Shown piece by piece: positions 23,589-31,684 of a stretch of 64,000 nucleotides of DNA (positions are counted from its first letter, which is position 1; the number at the start of each line of letters is the position of its first letter). The DNA is from JAAEPI01 sp964352625. Its GTDB lineage: Bacteria > Bacteroidota > Bacteroidia > Cytophagales > Cyclobacteriaceae. Below the pieces are notes generated by a model. It worked only from the letters and a program-made list of their open reading frames with translations. It did no database searches and had not been told where the DNA came from. The DNA lies in the NCBI GenBank assembly GCA_964352625.1, contig CAYGSD010000006.1, positions 62,001 to 126,000 on the forward strand. Direction: 5' to 3'. The translations under genes were made by a program, and so were the position numbers.

Positions 23589-24335
23589 ATGTTTTTTATT
23601 CTATCCAAGGTGTTTCTCTTTTTGGTACTACCCTTCTCGTGGGTTGTTATCCTCTCCGTGTGGTCAATTTTTTCTAGAAATCCACGGTTGAAAAGACGAT
23701 TGAGACGAGTCGCTTTTGGATTATTGCTGTTCTTCTCTAATCCATACTTGTCTAATGTGGCTTTGTCTGTTTTGGAGACTGATCCTGTATTGTTAGATCA
23801 AGAATACACGGTTGGAATCGTTCTTTCAGGCATGGTGGAGGCTGGATATGACACCCCCAATCAAGATCAACTCAATGAAAATTTCGACCGGTTGATGGAA
23901 GCGGTAAAATTGTATAAAGATGGTAAGGTCAGGAAGATTCTCATTTCTGGAGGAGCAGCGGATATCCTCTACCCCGTATTCAATGAAGGTAAATCCTTAA
24001 TGGAGCTTTCGGGAATCATGGGTGTACCTGACCGAGATATAATGTGGGAAGACAAATCTCGAAACACGTTCGAAAATGCTCAATTCACGTCGGACTTATT
24101 GGCTGAAAAAGAATACAGTCTACTATTAGTAACAAGTGCCTTTCATATGCCGAGGGCCAAATCCTGTTTCGAGAAAGCAGGGTTAGAAGTATCGGTTTAT
24201 CCCGTCGACTATAAGGGAAGGACTGACTTCAAGTGGAAATACATGCTGCCAAGCAGCGATGGATTTCAAAACTGGAACATTGTTTTAAAAGAGGTGGTTG
24301 GATTGATCATGTACCGATTGCTCGGCTACATCTAG
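23589..24335 (+). CDS. YdcF/ElyC-family (DUF218) membrane protein
   Basis: The 248-residue protein has two N-terminal membrane helices (MFFILSKVFLFLVLPF and GLLLFFSNPYLSNVAL), then a Rossmann-like DUF218 domain with VGIVLSGM, KILISGGAA, MWEDKSRNTFENAQFT and LLLVTSAFHMPRAK. ElyC/SanA relatives influence envelope integrity and peptidoglycan precursor metabolism. The start is supported by the family-typical MFFILSK. The end overlaps the convergent TPR gene by four bases. Confidence 0.85.
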   Translation: MFFILSKVFLFLVLPFSWVVILSVWSIFSRNPRLKRRLRRVAFGLLLFFSNPYLSNVALSVLETDPVLLDQEYTVGIVLSGMVEAGYDTPNQDQLNENFDRLMEAVKLYKDGKVRKILISGGAADILYPVFNEGKSLMELSGIMGVPDRDIMWEDKSRNTFENAQFTSDLLAEKEYSLLLVTSAFHMPRAKSCFEKAGLEVSVYPVDYKGRTDFKWKYMLPSSDGFQNWNIVLKEVVGLIMYRLLGYI

Positions 24336-24919
24336 TTGCAGTATTTATCAAGCGCTTCGGAGGCTCCTTCCACCTTCAAAATCTTAGCAGTCTTGAAATC
24401 TTCACAAGCCCTTTTATGTTTCATTGCCGACCTCAGTGCCCCTCTGTACAAATACGCTTCACCAAACTCCTTGTCCAGTGAAATTGCGTTGTTGTACGCC
24501 TCCAAAGCCGCTTTTGCATATCCAAGCTGATGCTTTGCTCTTGCAACTAGAAAGTGAGCTTGTGCCGATGTTTCATGGTTTTTCTTAACCTCCTCGCTGA
24601 GCAGCAATGACTTGGAATAATCTCCCCTTTCATATGCCATTTTTGATAAACTCAGCATGGCATTTAGATTCTTGGGGTCATTATCCAAAATGTAATTGTA
24701 ATCCTTCTCGGCTGAAGATAAGTCGCCCATTTCCTCATAAGACCTGCCTCGATTGTAGATCAAATCCAAGTCGTTTCCACTTTGTTCTATTTGGGTGGTA
24801 TAAGCATCAACTGCTTTTTGGTATTGACCCGCTTCAAAGTATTCTTCTGCATTAGATGGGCCTTTACCACATCCAAAAAGGACAACACAAGAAATAAGGA
24901 TAAAAAACAGTCGTTTCAT
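24332..24919 (-). CDS. TPR-repeat lipoprotein
   Basis: The 195-residue protein has a lipobox LFGC (Cys 17) and about four TPR units from residue 25 to 180, for example AEEYFEAGQYQKAVDAYTTQ and AEKDYNYILDNDPKNLNAML. It is probably a periplasmic scaffold anchored by lipid. No enzymatic domain is present. It lies nine bases downstream of the DUF3108 gene and is likely cotranscribed with it. Confidence 0.85.
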   Translation of the reverse strand: MKRLFFILISCVVLFGCGKGPSNAEEYFEAGQYQKAVDAYTTQIEQSGNDLDLIYNRGRSYEEMGDLSSAEKDYNYILDNDPKNLNAMLSLSKMAYERGDYSKSLLLSEEVKKNHETSAQAHFLVARAKHQLGYAKAALEAYNNAISLDKEFGEAYLYRGALRSAMKHKRACEDFKTAKILKVEGASEALDKYCN

Positions 24920-24928
24920 GCCGCGAAC

Positions 24929-25741
24929 TTAGTCAAAATCCGGACCGAATTTGATGTTTTTGTAATCTGTCAATTCCACGTACGCGGTACCAAAATACAT
25001 TCGTGCATCTGCTCTTAGCGGGAGTTGACTCTTATCCGCTGATATCCAAATAGTGATAGGATCCTTTCCTGGAAACAATCGATTATCGGGAAGTTTCGGA
25101 ATGATCTTGTGCGCTCTCAATTTCCCAACCTTGCTTTTTAGTTCAACTACACCCGCATACTCCACTTCCATATTGTACTCCTCCCCCTCGAAAAAAGCCT
25201 CAATATTTATCTTATCACCCTTTTTGTGCTTGAAATAGTCTACCGAACGCATCATCATAAAACCGCCTAACATCCCCACACGAGGCTTATCCATCTTCAA
25301 GGTCTCATCAGGTAAGGGTTTACCCTTTCTAATTCGCGTATACAGAATTGAACTATCTGAGTAGTTAAAGTGGGTTTTTTCATCCAAGACATATTTTCCT
25401 TCCACCAAGTCACGATACGCCATCATTGGTAAATAATTGTCGGTGCGCATGTACTCGCCCCATTCATCATCCACTGTAGCAAAAACGCCCAACAGGCCAG
25501 TGCTTTCAGCGGTTACCTTGAATTTATAGCACTCCTCACCCTCATAAGTTTTGAGGTATTTATCAGTAACCCACCGTGCATGTCCAACAGTGAACCATCC
25601 ATAACTCAATCGGAAATCCAGTACTTCACCGGGATTGATGGGAGTCTCCCGCATCAAATTTGGAGGTTGCGCCTCGGAGGCAAACAAGCTCGCGATTAGC
25701 AGTATGAGCGTGTACATAATTCTAAGTTTTGATCGAGTCAT
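24929..25741 (-). CDS. Exported DUF3108 protein
   Basis: From the ATG at 25741 the protein has 270 residues with a signal peptide ending near SEAQ. The domain shows GEVLDFRLSYGWFTVGHARW at its start, a conserved WGEYMRTDNYLPM, and a C-terminal half of beta strands ending TIWISADKSQLPLRADARMYFG, the layout of DUF3108. The function of this family is unknown. A longer reading from 25762 would add seven residues. It is 27 bp downstream of dapD on the same strand. Confidence 0.82.
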   Translation of the reverse strand: MTRSKLRIMYTLILLIASLFASEAQPPNLMRETPINPGEVLDFRLSYGWFTVGHARWVTDKYLKTYEGEECYKFKVTAESTGLLGVFATVDDEWGEYMRTDNYLPMMAYRDLVEGKYVLDEKTHFNYSDSSILYTRIRKGKPLPDETLKMDKPRVGMLGGFMMMRSVDYFKHKKGDKINIEAFFEGEEYNMEVEYAGVVELKSKVGKLRAHKIIPKLPDNRLFPGKDPITIWISADKSQLPLRADARMYFGTAYVELTDYKNIKFGPDFD

Positions 25742-25768
25742 GAGTTGCAAGTTCAATGCCAAATGGAA

Positions 25769-26581
25769 TTATACTGAAACGTTGTTCTCACGCAAAGCTG
25801 CATTCAATGATGTCTTTTTATCGGTACTTTCTTTTCTTTTGCCGATAATCAAAGCACATGGAACTTGGTATTCTCCAGCCGCAAATTTCTTAGGAATTGA
25901 GCCAGGTATGACCACCGATCTTGGAGGAACTTCTCCCCTGTACTCAACAGGCTCTGGTCCAGTTACATCGATGATTTTGGAACTGGCCGTTAGGACCACA
26001 TTTGCACCAAGCACTGCTTCTTTACCGATTTTCACTCCTTCAACCACGATACAGCGCGAGCCTATGAACGCATTGTCTTCAATAATCACTGGAGCCGCCT
26101 GCACCGGTTCAAGCACCCCTCCAATCCCTACTCCTCCGCTGAGGTGAACGTTCTTTCCAATCTGTGCACAACTGCCTACGGTTGCCCATGTGTCCACCAT
26201 GGTGCCTTCATCGACATACGCCCCGATATTCACGTAGGAAGGCATTAAAACAGTTCCTGCCGAAATATAAGCTCCATATCGAGCTACAGCATGAGGAACC
26301 ACGCGAACGCCTAGCTGATCATAATTTTCCTTCAGTCTCATCTTGTCGTGAAAATGAAAAGGTCCCACTTCAATCGGTTCCATCTTTCTAATAGGGAAAT
26401 ATAAAATCACAGCTTTCTTTAACCAATCATTTACTTGCCAGCCGGATTCTGTAGGCTCAGCAATTCTCATTCTTCCCTTGTCAAGGTCTTCAATGATTTG
26501 TTCGATAGCTGAAACAGTCTCCTCGCTCTTAAGAAGCGATCTATCCTCCCAGGCACTTTCAATAATATTTTTTAAGTCCAT
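25769..26581 (-). CDS. dapD: Tetrahydrodipicolinate N-succinyltransferase DapD
   Basis: The 270-residue enzyme from the ATG at 26581 catalyses the succinylation step of the diaminopimelate/lysine pathway. It shows the left-handed beta-helix hexapeptide pattern (VLMPSYVNIGAYVDEGTMVD, IGKNVHLSGGVGIGGVLEP) and the C-terminal VPCALIIGKRKE. The N-terminal helical domain begins MDLKNIIESAWEDR. It is divergent from the glycosyltransferase gene with about 20 bp between. Confidence 0.95.
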   Translation of the reverse strand: MDLKNIIESAWEDRSLLKSEETVSAIEQIIEDLDKGRMRIAEPTESGWQVNDWLKKAVILYFPIRKMEPIEVGPFHFHDKMRLKENYDQLGVRVVPHAVARYGAYISAGTVLMPSYVNIGAYVDEGTMVDTWATVGSCAQIGKNVHLSGGVGIGGVLEPVQAAPVIIEDNAFIGSRCIVVEGVKIGKEAVLGANVVLTASSKIIDVTGPEPVEYRGEVPPRSVVIPGSIPKKFAAGEYQVPCALIIGKRKESTDKKTSLNAALRENNVSV

Positions 26582-26602
26582 ATTTGAGTAATTCAATACT
26601 AA

Positions 26603-27703
26603 ATGATCAAACGAAACGCGAAGATAGTCATAGCCTCAGTTCTGAAGCCAGTGGATGACGTGCGCAACTATGAAAAAATCGGTTGTTCACTAGCCAAAGA
26701 AGACTCGTTGGAAGTTCACATCCTTGGCACGATTGGAAAGGTCGGTAACTCAAAAATATCAGCGCACCTCTGGAAGCCATTTAGGCGACTCTCGTTTGGA
26801 CGACTGATGATTCAGTTTCACTATCTAAAAAAATTGAGAGTGCTGAAACCCGACCTGCTGATTGTAACCACCCATGAATTACTTCTGGCATCCGTCTTAT
26901 TGAAGGCCTTCTTTTCCACAAAAATCATCTATGATGTCCAAGAAGACTATTTCAAAAACCTATGGCATCAGCGTTTCTACCCTCCTGTCCTTAGGCATGT
27001 TATGGCCATTGCTCTGCGCTCCATTGAATATTTGTGTTCCCCGTTCATTTCCTCGTTTTTACTGGCTGAGAAAACCTACCAAAATGACCTGTACTTTATT
27101 GGCAAAAAAGGTTTGGTTCTGGACAACAAGTCATTAGAAATTAACCAAGAAATAAAATCAGAGAAATTCAAAGTAGTCTTTACCGGCACCATTTCTCACT
27201 ACTCAAAAGCAATTGAATCGATAGCCTTGTTCTTCAAGCTACAAGAGGAAATTCCAGATGCTGAAATGATAGTAGTAGGGTACTGTCCAAGAGCTAGCTA
27301 TCGCAAGGAAATTGAAACCAAATATGGCTCAAGAGTCACACTGAAAATTGGGGATCATCCTGTACCTCATACTGAAATTGTACAGGAAATAGCCACAGCT
27401 AATTTGGCCATTATTGGATACCAACCTGACCCTGTGAATCACAAGAAAATGCCCACCAAACTATATGAATACGTAGTAGCGAAACTCCCATTTCTTGTTC
27501 AGCAAAACACCTTGTGGGCTAAAGAAGGTGAGCGGCTTGGAGCAGCCATCTCCGTCGATTTTCAATCGCCCGATTTCACTCAAATAAGAAATCGTATTGC
27601 TAGTATCCGGTCCAAACCAGTCCAAGTGAGCGAGTGCCTCTGGTCAACAAATGAAGGAGTACTTGTCAATAAAATACTGTCAATTATTAATTCCAATAAT
27701 TAA
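26603..27703 (+). CDS. Glycosyltransferase, GT4-like
   Basis: The 366-residue protein has two Rossmann halves: an acceptor domain with LKPDLLIVTTHELLLASVLL and IIYDVQEDYF, and a donor-binding domain with FKVVFTGTISHYSKAIESIA, AEMIVVGYCPR and KLYEYVVAKLPFLV, the usual place of the nucleotide-sugar loop. There is no membrane helix. It probably adds a sugar to a surface glycan or glycolipid. The product is unknown. Confidence 0.8.
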   Translation: MIKRNAKIVIASVLKPVDDVRNYEKIGCSLAKEDSLEVHILGTIGKVGNSKISAHLWKPFRRLSFGRLMIQFHYLKKLRVLKPDLLIVTTHELLLASVLLKAFFSTKIIYDVQEDYFKNLWHQRFYPPVLRHVMAIALRSIEYLCSPFISSFLLAEKTYQNDLYFIGKKGLVLDNKSLEINQEIKSEKFKVVFTGTISHYSKAIESIALFFKLQEEIPDAEMIVVGYCPRASYRKEIETKYGSRVTLKIGDHPVPHTEIVQEIATANLAIIGYQPDPVNHKKMPTKLYEYVVAKLPFLVQQNTLWAKEGERLGAAISVDFQSPDFTQIRNRIASIRSKPVQVSECLWSTNEGVLVNKILSIINSNN

Positions 27704-27763
27704 TAGTATATAATAGAATATCAATGAGTTATAATTCAATAAATGAATGTATCAAAATATATT

Positions 27764-27784
27764 TTTAGAATACTCTAAATTCTA
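27764..27784. promoter_or_regulatory. Putative DtxR-type operator
   Basis: TTTAGA-ATAC-TCTAAA (27764-27779) is a perfect 6-4-6 palindrome. TAGAAT and ATTCTA form a second, overlapping one at 27766-27784. They lie just upstream of the -7 box of the dtxR-like gene, where binding would block transcription. Autoregulation is inferred. Confidence 0.5.
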
Positions 27785-27787
27785 TTT

Positions 27788-27795
27788 TACCTTTG
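27788..27795 (+). promoter_or_regulatory. -7 box of the dtxR-like gene, next to the ATG
   Basis: TACCTTTG matches TAnnTTTG and ends four bases before the ATG at 27800, so the mRNA is predicted to begin at or near the start codon. The upstream region is very AT-rich. Confidence 0.5.
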
Positions 27796-27799
27796 TGCT

Positions 27800-28465
27800 A
27801 TGGATTCACTTAGCCATACAGAAGAAAACTACCTGAAGGCACTATTTCATCTATCGTCGGACACTGAAAGTGTGTCAACTAACTCTCTCTCCGCAGGCAT
27901 GCAAACCACTCCTGCCAGTGCCAATGACATGCTGAAGCGATTGCATCAGAAAGGCCTCATCAGTCACATTAAATATAAGGGTGCTACCATTACTGAAAAA
28001 GGTAAAAAATCGGCATTACGAATTATAAGGAAGCATCGACTTTGGGAAGTCTTTCTGGTTAATAAACTCAACTTCCAGTGGGATGAAGTTCATGAAATCG
28101 CGGAGCAACTGGAGCACATAAAATCTCCCCTATTGACCGAGCGCTTAGATGCTTTTTTGGATCACCCAAAATTCGATCCTCATGGAGATCCTATTCCCGA
28201 CTCGAATGGAAACATGCCCGTGATGGTGAAAGAATCTTTGAAAAACCTAAGAGTTGGAAACAAAGGACTACTCATTGGTGTTGGTGAAGATGACCCCAAG
28301 CTTTTGCAATATTTGGGCAGTAAGGGGTTGAGACTAGGAATTGAAATCCAAGTGATCGCTTACAATGATTTTGATGAGTCTTTCGAAATAGCATCGCCAC
28401 AAGCTGGAAGGCAATTTGTTTCAAGCAAAGTGGCTGAATTACTCCTGATTTCATTGAACAACTAA
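27800..28465 (+). CDS. DtxR/MntR-family metal-dependent repressor
   Basis: The 221-residue protein starts DSLSHTEENYLKALFHLS, the typical winged-helix beginning, with the reading helix in TTPASANDMLKRLHQKGLI. The dimerisation and metal domain has HRLWEVFLVNKLNFQWDEVHEIAEQLEHI and FDPHGDPIP. The C-terminal 70 residues form a FeoA/SH3-like domain. It probably senses iron or manganese and controls the feo genes that follow. The next gene begins four bases after its stop. Confidence 0.93.
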   Translation: MDSLSHTEENYLKALFHLSSDTESVSTNSLSAGMQTTPASANDMLKRLHQKGLISHIKYKGATITEKGKKSALRIIRKHRLWEVFLVNKLNFQWDEVHEIAEQLEHIKSPLLTERLDAFLDHPKFDPHGDPIPDSNGNMPVMVKESLKNLRVGNKGLLIGVGEDDPKLLQYLGSKGLRLGIEIQVIAYNDFDESFEIASPQAGRQFVSSKVAELLLISLNN

Positions 28466-28469
28466 GACG

Positions 28470-29483
28470 ATGGAGAACCCGGCATTGGCTTTAATTATTT
28501 TCTTCAGCTCAACACTGATCCTGCTCTTTCTCTGGAAAAGCAGAGCTTATACAATCATTACAAGAAGTAGAGAGAGTCACTGGAGTCAGCTGAAGGAGGA
28601 CGTGATGAAAACACTTTTCAAAGCTGATCAAAACAACCAGAATGCAGGGCTACAGGCTTTGTCAAATGCTTTAAAGGTCTCCTCAGAAAAGCTATTAAGA
28701 ATTGTCAATGAAATGACCAGAGAAGGACTAATTGAACTCTTCGAGGATCAGCTTATCCTTACGGCTGAGGGTAGGCTCAGAGCGCTTGAGATCATTAGAA
28801 GGCATAGGCTCTGGGAAACCTATCTCTCAGAAAAAACTGGCATAAAGAAAGAGGAATGGCATGAATTGGCCGAGAAAAAGGAGCATCATCTTACGATTGA
28901 TCAAACTGAAAGCTTGTACCGAGCACTAGGTAGTCCAAGATTTGATCCGCATGGTGACCCAATTCCTACAGCTTCTGGCGAAATGGATGAAAGCCCGACG
29001 ATACCGCTTTCAAATTTCCCCATTAATACGCCTGCCAAGATTGCTCATATTGAGGACGAACCCAAAGTAGTCTATCAACAAATAGTGGATAACGATCTAT
29101 TTGTTGGGTCTCATCTGATGGTGACTTCCTCTGATCATTCGAGCGTCAACTTCCAATGCGAAGGGCATGATTTTTCGCTATCACCAATTATAGCCAGCAA
29201 TATCGGAGTTGTGGCACTCTCAGAGCAGGACGTCTATGAGGGTCAGCAAATACGGCTCTCTTCACTTGAGACAGGTGAATCGGCACGTGTGCTTGGTATT
29301 GCATCGGAATGTCGTGGACCAAATCGGCGAAGGTTGCTTGACCTAGGTTTTGTTAAGGACACGGTTGTCCAAACAGAGTACGAAGGACCTTTGAAGTACC
29401 CAAAAGCCTTTTTGGTAAGAAACACCCTGATCGCACTACGCAAAGATCAGGCGGATTTGGTTTTAATAGAAAAGGAATCGTGA
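28470..29483 (+). CDS. Membrane-anchored DtxR-like protein with FeoA domains
   Basis: The 337-residue protein has one N-terminal membrane helix (LALIIFFSSTLILLFLW), then a DtxR-like winged helix (about 45-110) and the metal-domain motifs RRHRLWETYLSEKTGI and FDPHGDPIP seen in the preceding repressor. Two FeoA-like domains follow: about 185-255 and 260-335, the last with ECRGPNRRRLLDLGF. It looks like a duplicated repressor turned into a membrane protein and fused to the FeoA function that otherwise accompanies FeoB. Its stop overlaps the GTPase start in TGATG. Confidence 0.82.
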   Translation: MENPALALIIFFSSTLILLFLWKSRAYTIITRSRESHWSQLKEDVMKTLFKADQNNQNAGLQALSNALKVSSEKLLRIVNEMTREGLIELFEDQLILTAEGRLRALEIIRRHRLWETYLSEKTGIKKEEWHELAEKKEHHLTIDQTESLYRALGSPRFDPHGDPIPTASGEMDESPTIPLSNFPINTPAKIAHIEDEPKVVYQQIVDNDLFVGSHLMVTSSDHSSVNFQCEGHDFSLSPIIASNIGVVALSEQDVYEGQQIRLSSLETGESARVLGIASECRGPNRRRLLDLGFVKDTVVQTEYEGPLKYPKAFLVRNTLIALRKDQADLVLIEKES

Positions 29484-30259
29484 TGGAAAAGGAAATAGAA
29501 AAAGGTTGTCAGGACTGTGCTTTTTACAACGTTGCTCAGTTGAAGAAACTAGGTGTCAATGTCGACAATGCAGACTATGTCATTGCGCTAGCAGGAAATC
29601 CAAATACCGGAAAGAGCACAGTTTTCAATGCTCTGACTGGACTAAGGCAACATACAGGCAACTGGCCAGGCAAGACAGTTACCCGAGCCGATGGTGGCTA
29701 TTCGTATTCCGACAAGAAATACAAATTGATTGATCTACCTGGCACCTACTCTCTTCTATCGACTTCAGAAGATGAAGAGGTGGCACGAAACTTCATTTTG
29801 TTTGGCAGACCAGATGTGACCGTCATAGTTGTCGATGCTTCACGCCTTGAAAGAAACATGAACTTGGCGCTGCAAGTATTAGAAATCACTGATCGGGCGG
29901 TTCTTTGTCTCAATCTGATGGATGAGGCAAAACGCCATGGAATACAGATTGATGATCGTGCACTAGCCAAAAATTTGGGTATTCCGGTCGTTCCGACAAG
30001 TGCGAGAACACAGGAAGGCATTCCTGATTTATTGAAAACCATTGAGGAAGTAGCTTCCGGTAAGATTCAGTGCAAGCCACATCGCATCAAGAATCTTCCT
30101 AAAAAACTATCTAGTGCTGTTGAAAAGTTGAGCAAGCAGATTCTGAAGGAATATCCATCGGTACCTAATAGCAGGTGGATAGCCATGAGGCTTTTGGATG
30201 GTGATCAAGAGGTGATGCGCGCCTTGAAGGAAGGCGATTTTCAAATAGAAGCCGCATGA
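29483..30259 (+). CDS. feoB: FeoB GTPase domain as a separate protein
   Basis: From the ATG at 29483 (a GTG three bases earlier is possible) the protein has 258 residues and no membrane segments. It has G1 GNPNTGKST, G2 region TVTRADGG, G3 DLPGTYS and G4 NLMDEAKR, then a helical GDI-like tail. The N-terminus has GCQDCAFYN, a Cys pair. This is the N-terminal half of FeoB, the ferrous iron importer. The stop overlaps the start of the membrane half by four bases (ATGA). Confidence 0.92.
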   Translation: MEKEIEKGCQDCAFYNVAQLKKLGVNVDNADYVIALAGNPNTGKSTVFNALTGLRQHTGNWPGKTVTRADGGYSYSDKKYKLIDLPGTYSLLSTSEDEEVARNFILFGRPDVTVIVVDASRLERNMNLALQVLEITDRAVLCLNLMDEAKRHGIQIDDRALAKNLGIPVVPTSARTQEGIPDLLKTIEEVASGKIQCKPHRIKNLPKKLSSAVEKLSKQILKEYPSVPNSRWIAMRLLDGDQEVMRALKEGDFQIEAA

Positions 30260-31674
30260 GCAAGGAAAAAGACATATTGGAGCTTGCCTCAGACCTACGG
30301 TGGGAAGTGGGGCATGACTTTCATGATAAACTCACGGAGGGCATCTATGCCGATGCGGCCAAGATTGTACAAAATGTAGAATCAAAAGAAGGCAAAGAAG
30401 CTAATTACACCTTTGACAGGAAGCTTGATAAAATTCTCACGAGTAGAAAATTTGGCTTCCCCATCATGCTGATGATTCTGGCAGTGGTTCTGTGGCTGAC
30501 CATACAAGGAGCCAATGTTCCATCAGGGATGTTAGCCACGCTATTTTTAGACACCATTTATCCTTGGCTGAAAGAAGGTGCAGCGGCCATTGGCATGCCT
30601 TGGTGGTTAGATGGGTTCTTGATCGATGGGGTGTACTTGGCTGTAACGTGGGTAATTTCCGTGATGCTCCCTCCCATGGCTATTTTCTTCCCGATTTTCA
30701 CCCTACTTGAAGATTTCGGCTATCTACCTCGTGTCGCTTTTAATCTGGATGCATGGTTCAGAAAAGCTGGTGCCCACGGCAAGCAAGCCCTAACGATGAC
30801 AATGGGCTGGGGCTGCAACGCCGCAGGTGTGGTCGCCACAAGGGTGATCGATAGTCCGAGGGAGCGGCTCATAGCCATCATCACCAACAATTTTTCCTTG
30901 TGCAATGGTCGCTGGCCAACTCAGATTCTGATTGCTACTATCTTCATTGGAGCCTTGGTTCCTTCAAGTCTTTCTGGGCTCGCAAGTACGGCCACTGTCC
31001 TGATCGTAGCTCTGCTAGGTGTTTTCTTTATGTTTTTCTCTTCGTGGCTACTTTCTCGCACGGTGCTGAAAGGCGAAATATCTACCTTCAATCTGGAACT
31101 GCCACCGTACAGGCCGCCAAGATTTTGGCAAACCATCTATACATCTCTCATTGACCGGACAATGATTGTACTGTGGCGGGCGATCGTCTTTGCTGCCCCG
31201 GCAGGTGCCGTCATCTGGTTGACTGCCAATATTGATGTGGAAGGAATCAGCTTGGCTAATTGGACCATTGACTTTCTGGATGAATTTGGAATATTTATTG
31301 GGTTGAATGGAGTCATACTTTTGGCCTACATAGTGGCTATTCCTGCCAATGAAATTGTAATTCCCACGATTTTGATGCTGACGGTGGCCAACTTGAATAT
31401 GCTGGGAGCTGGAGAGGGAGAAGGTGTCATGTTTGAACTGGAATCGGCCACTGAGACAGGTGAAATACTGCGAGCAGGTGGTTGGACACTCCTCACAGGA
31501 ATCAACCTTATGCTATTTAGTTTGCTTCATAATCCTTGCAGTACGACCATCTACACCATTTACATGGAAACCAAAAGCTGGAAGTGGACGGCCGTTGCAA
31601 CCCTGCTCCCTGTGGTAATGGGTCTTGTGGTTTGTTTTCTAGTTGCACAGTTTTGGTATCTATTTGCAGGCTAA
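30256..31674 (+). CDS. feoB: FeoB membrane domain as a separate protein
   Basis: The 472-residue polytopic protein has two gate domains of FeoB: GWGCNAAGVVATRVIDSPRE near residue 180 with conserved Cys, and LLHNPCSTTIYTIYMETKSW near residue 425. EIVIPTILMLTVANL is also typical. The first 65 residues are soluble and helical. Together with the preceding GTPase it makes a split ferrous iron transporter. No frameshift is needed to explain the split; both parts have clean ends and a four-base overlap. Confidence 0.9.
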   Translation: MSKEKDILELASDLRWEVGHDFHDKLTEGIYADAAKIVQNVESKEGKEANYTFDRKLDKILTSRKFGFPIMLMILAVVLWLTIQGANVPSGMLATLFLDTIYPWLKEGAAAIGMPWWLDGFLIDGVYLAVTWVISVMLPPMAIFFPIFTLLEDFGYLPRVAFNLDAWFRKAGAHGKQALTMTMGWGCNAAGVVATRVIDSPRERLIAIITNNFSLCNGRWPTQILIATIFIGALVPSSLSGLASTATVLIVALLGVFFMFFSSWLLSRTVLKGEISTFNLELPPYRPPRFWQTIYTSLIDRTMIVLWRAIVFAAPAGAVIWLTANIDVEGISLANWTIDFLDEFGIFIGLNGVILLAYIVAIPANEIVIPTILMLTVANLNMLGAGEGEGVMFELESATETGEILRAGGWTLLTGINLMLFSLLHNPCSTTIYTIYMETKSWKWTAVATLLPVVMGLVVCFLVAQFWYLFAG

Positions 31675-31684
31675 TTGTAATCCC

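Noticed and set aside
30240..30262. A frameshift or sequencing error splitting FeoB
   Set aside because: The two parts meet in a clean ATGA overlap with complete N- and C-terminal regions, so a true gene split is more likely.
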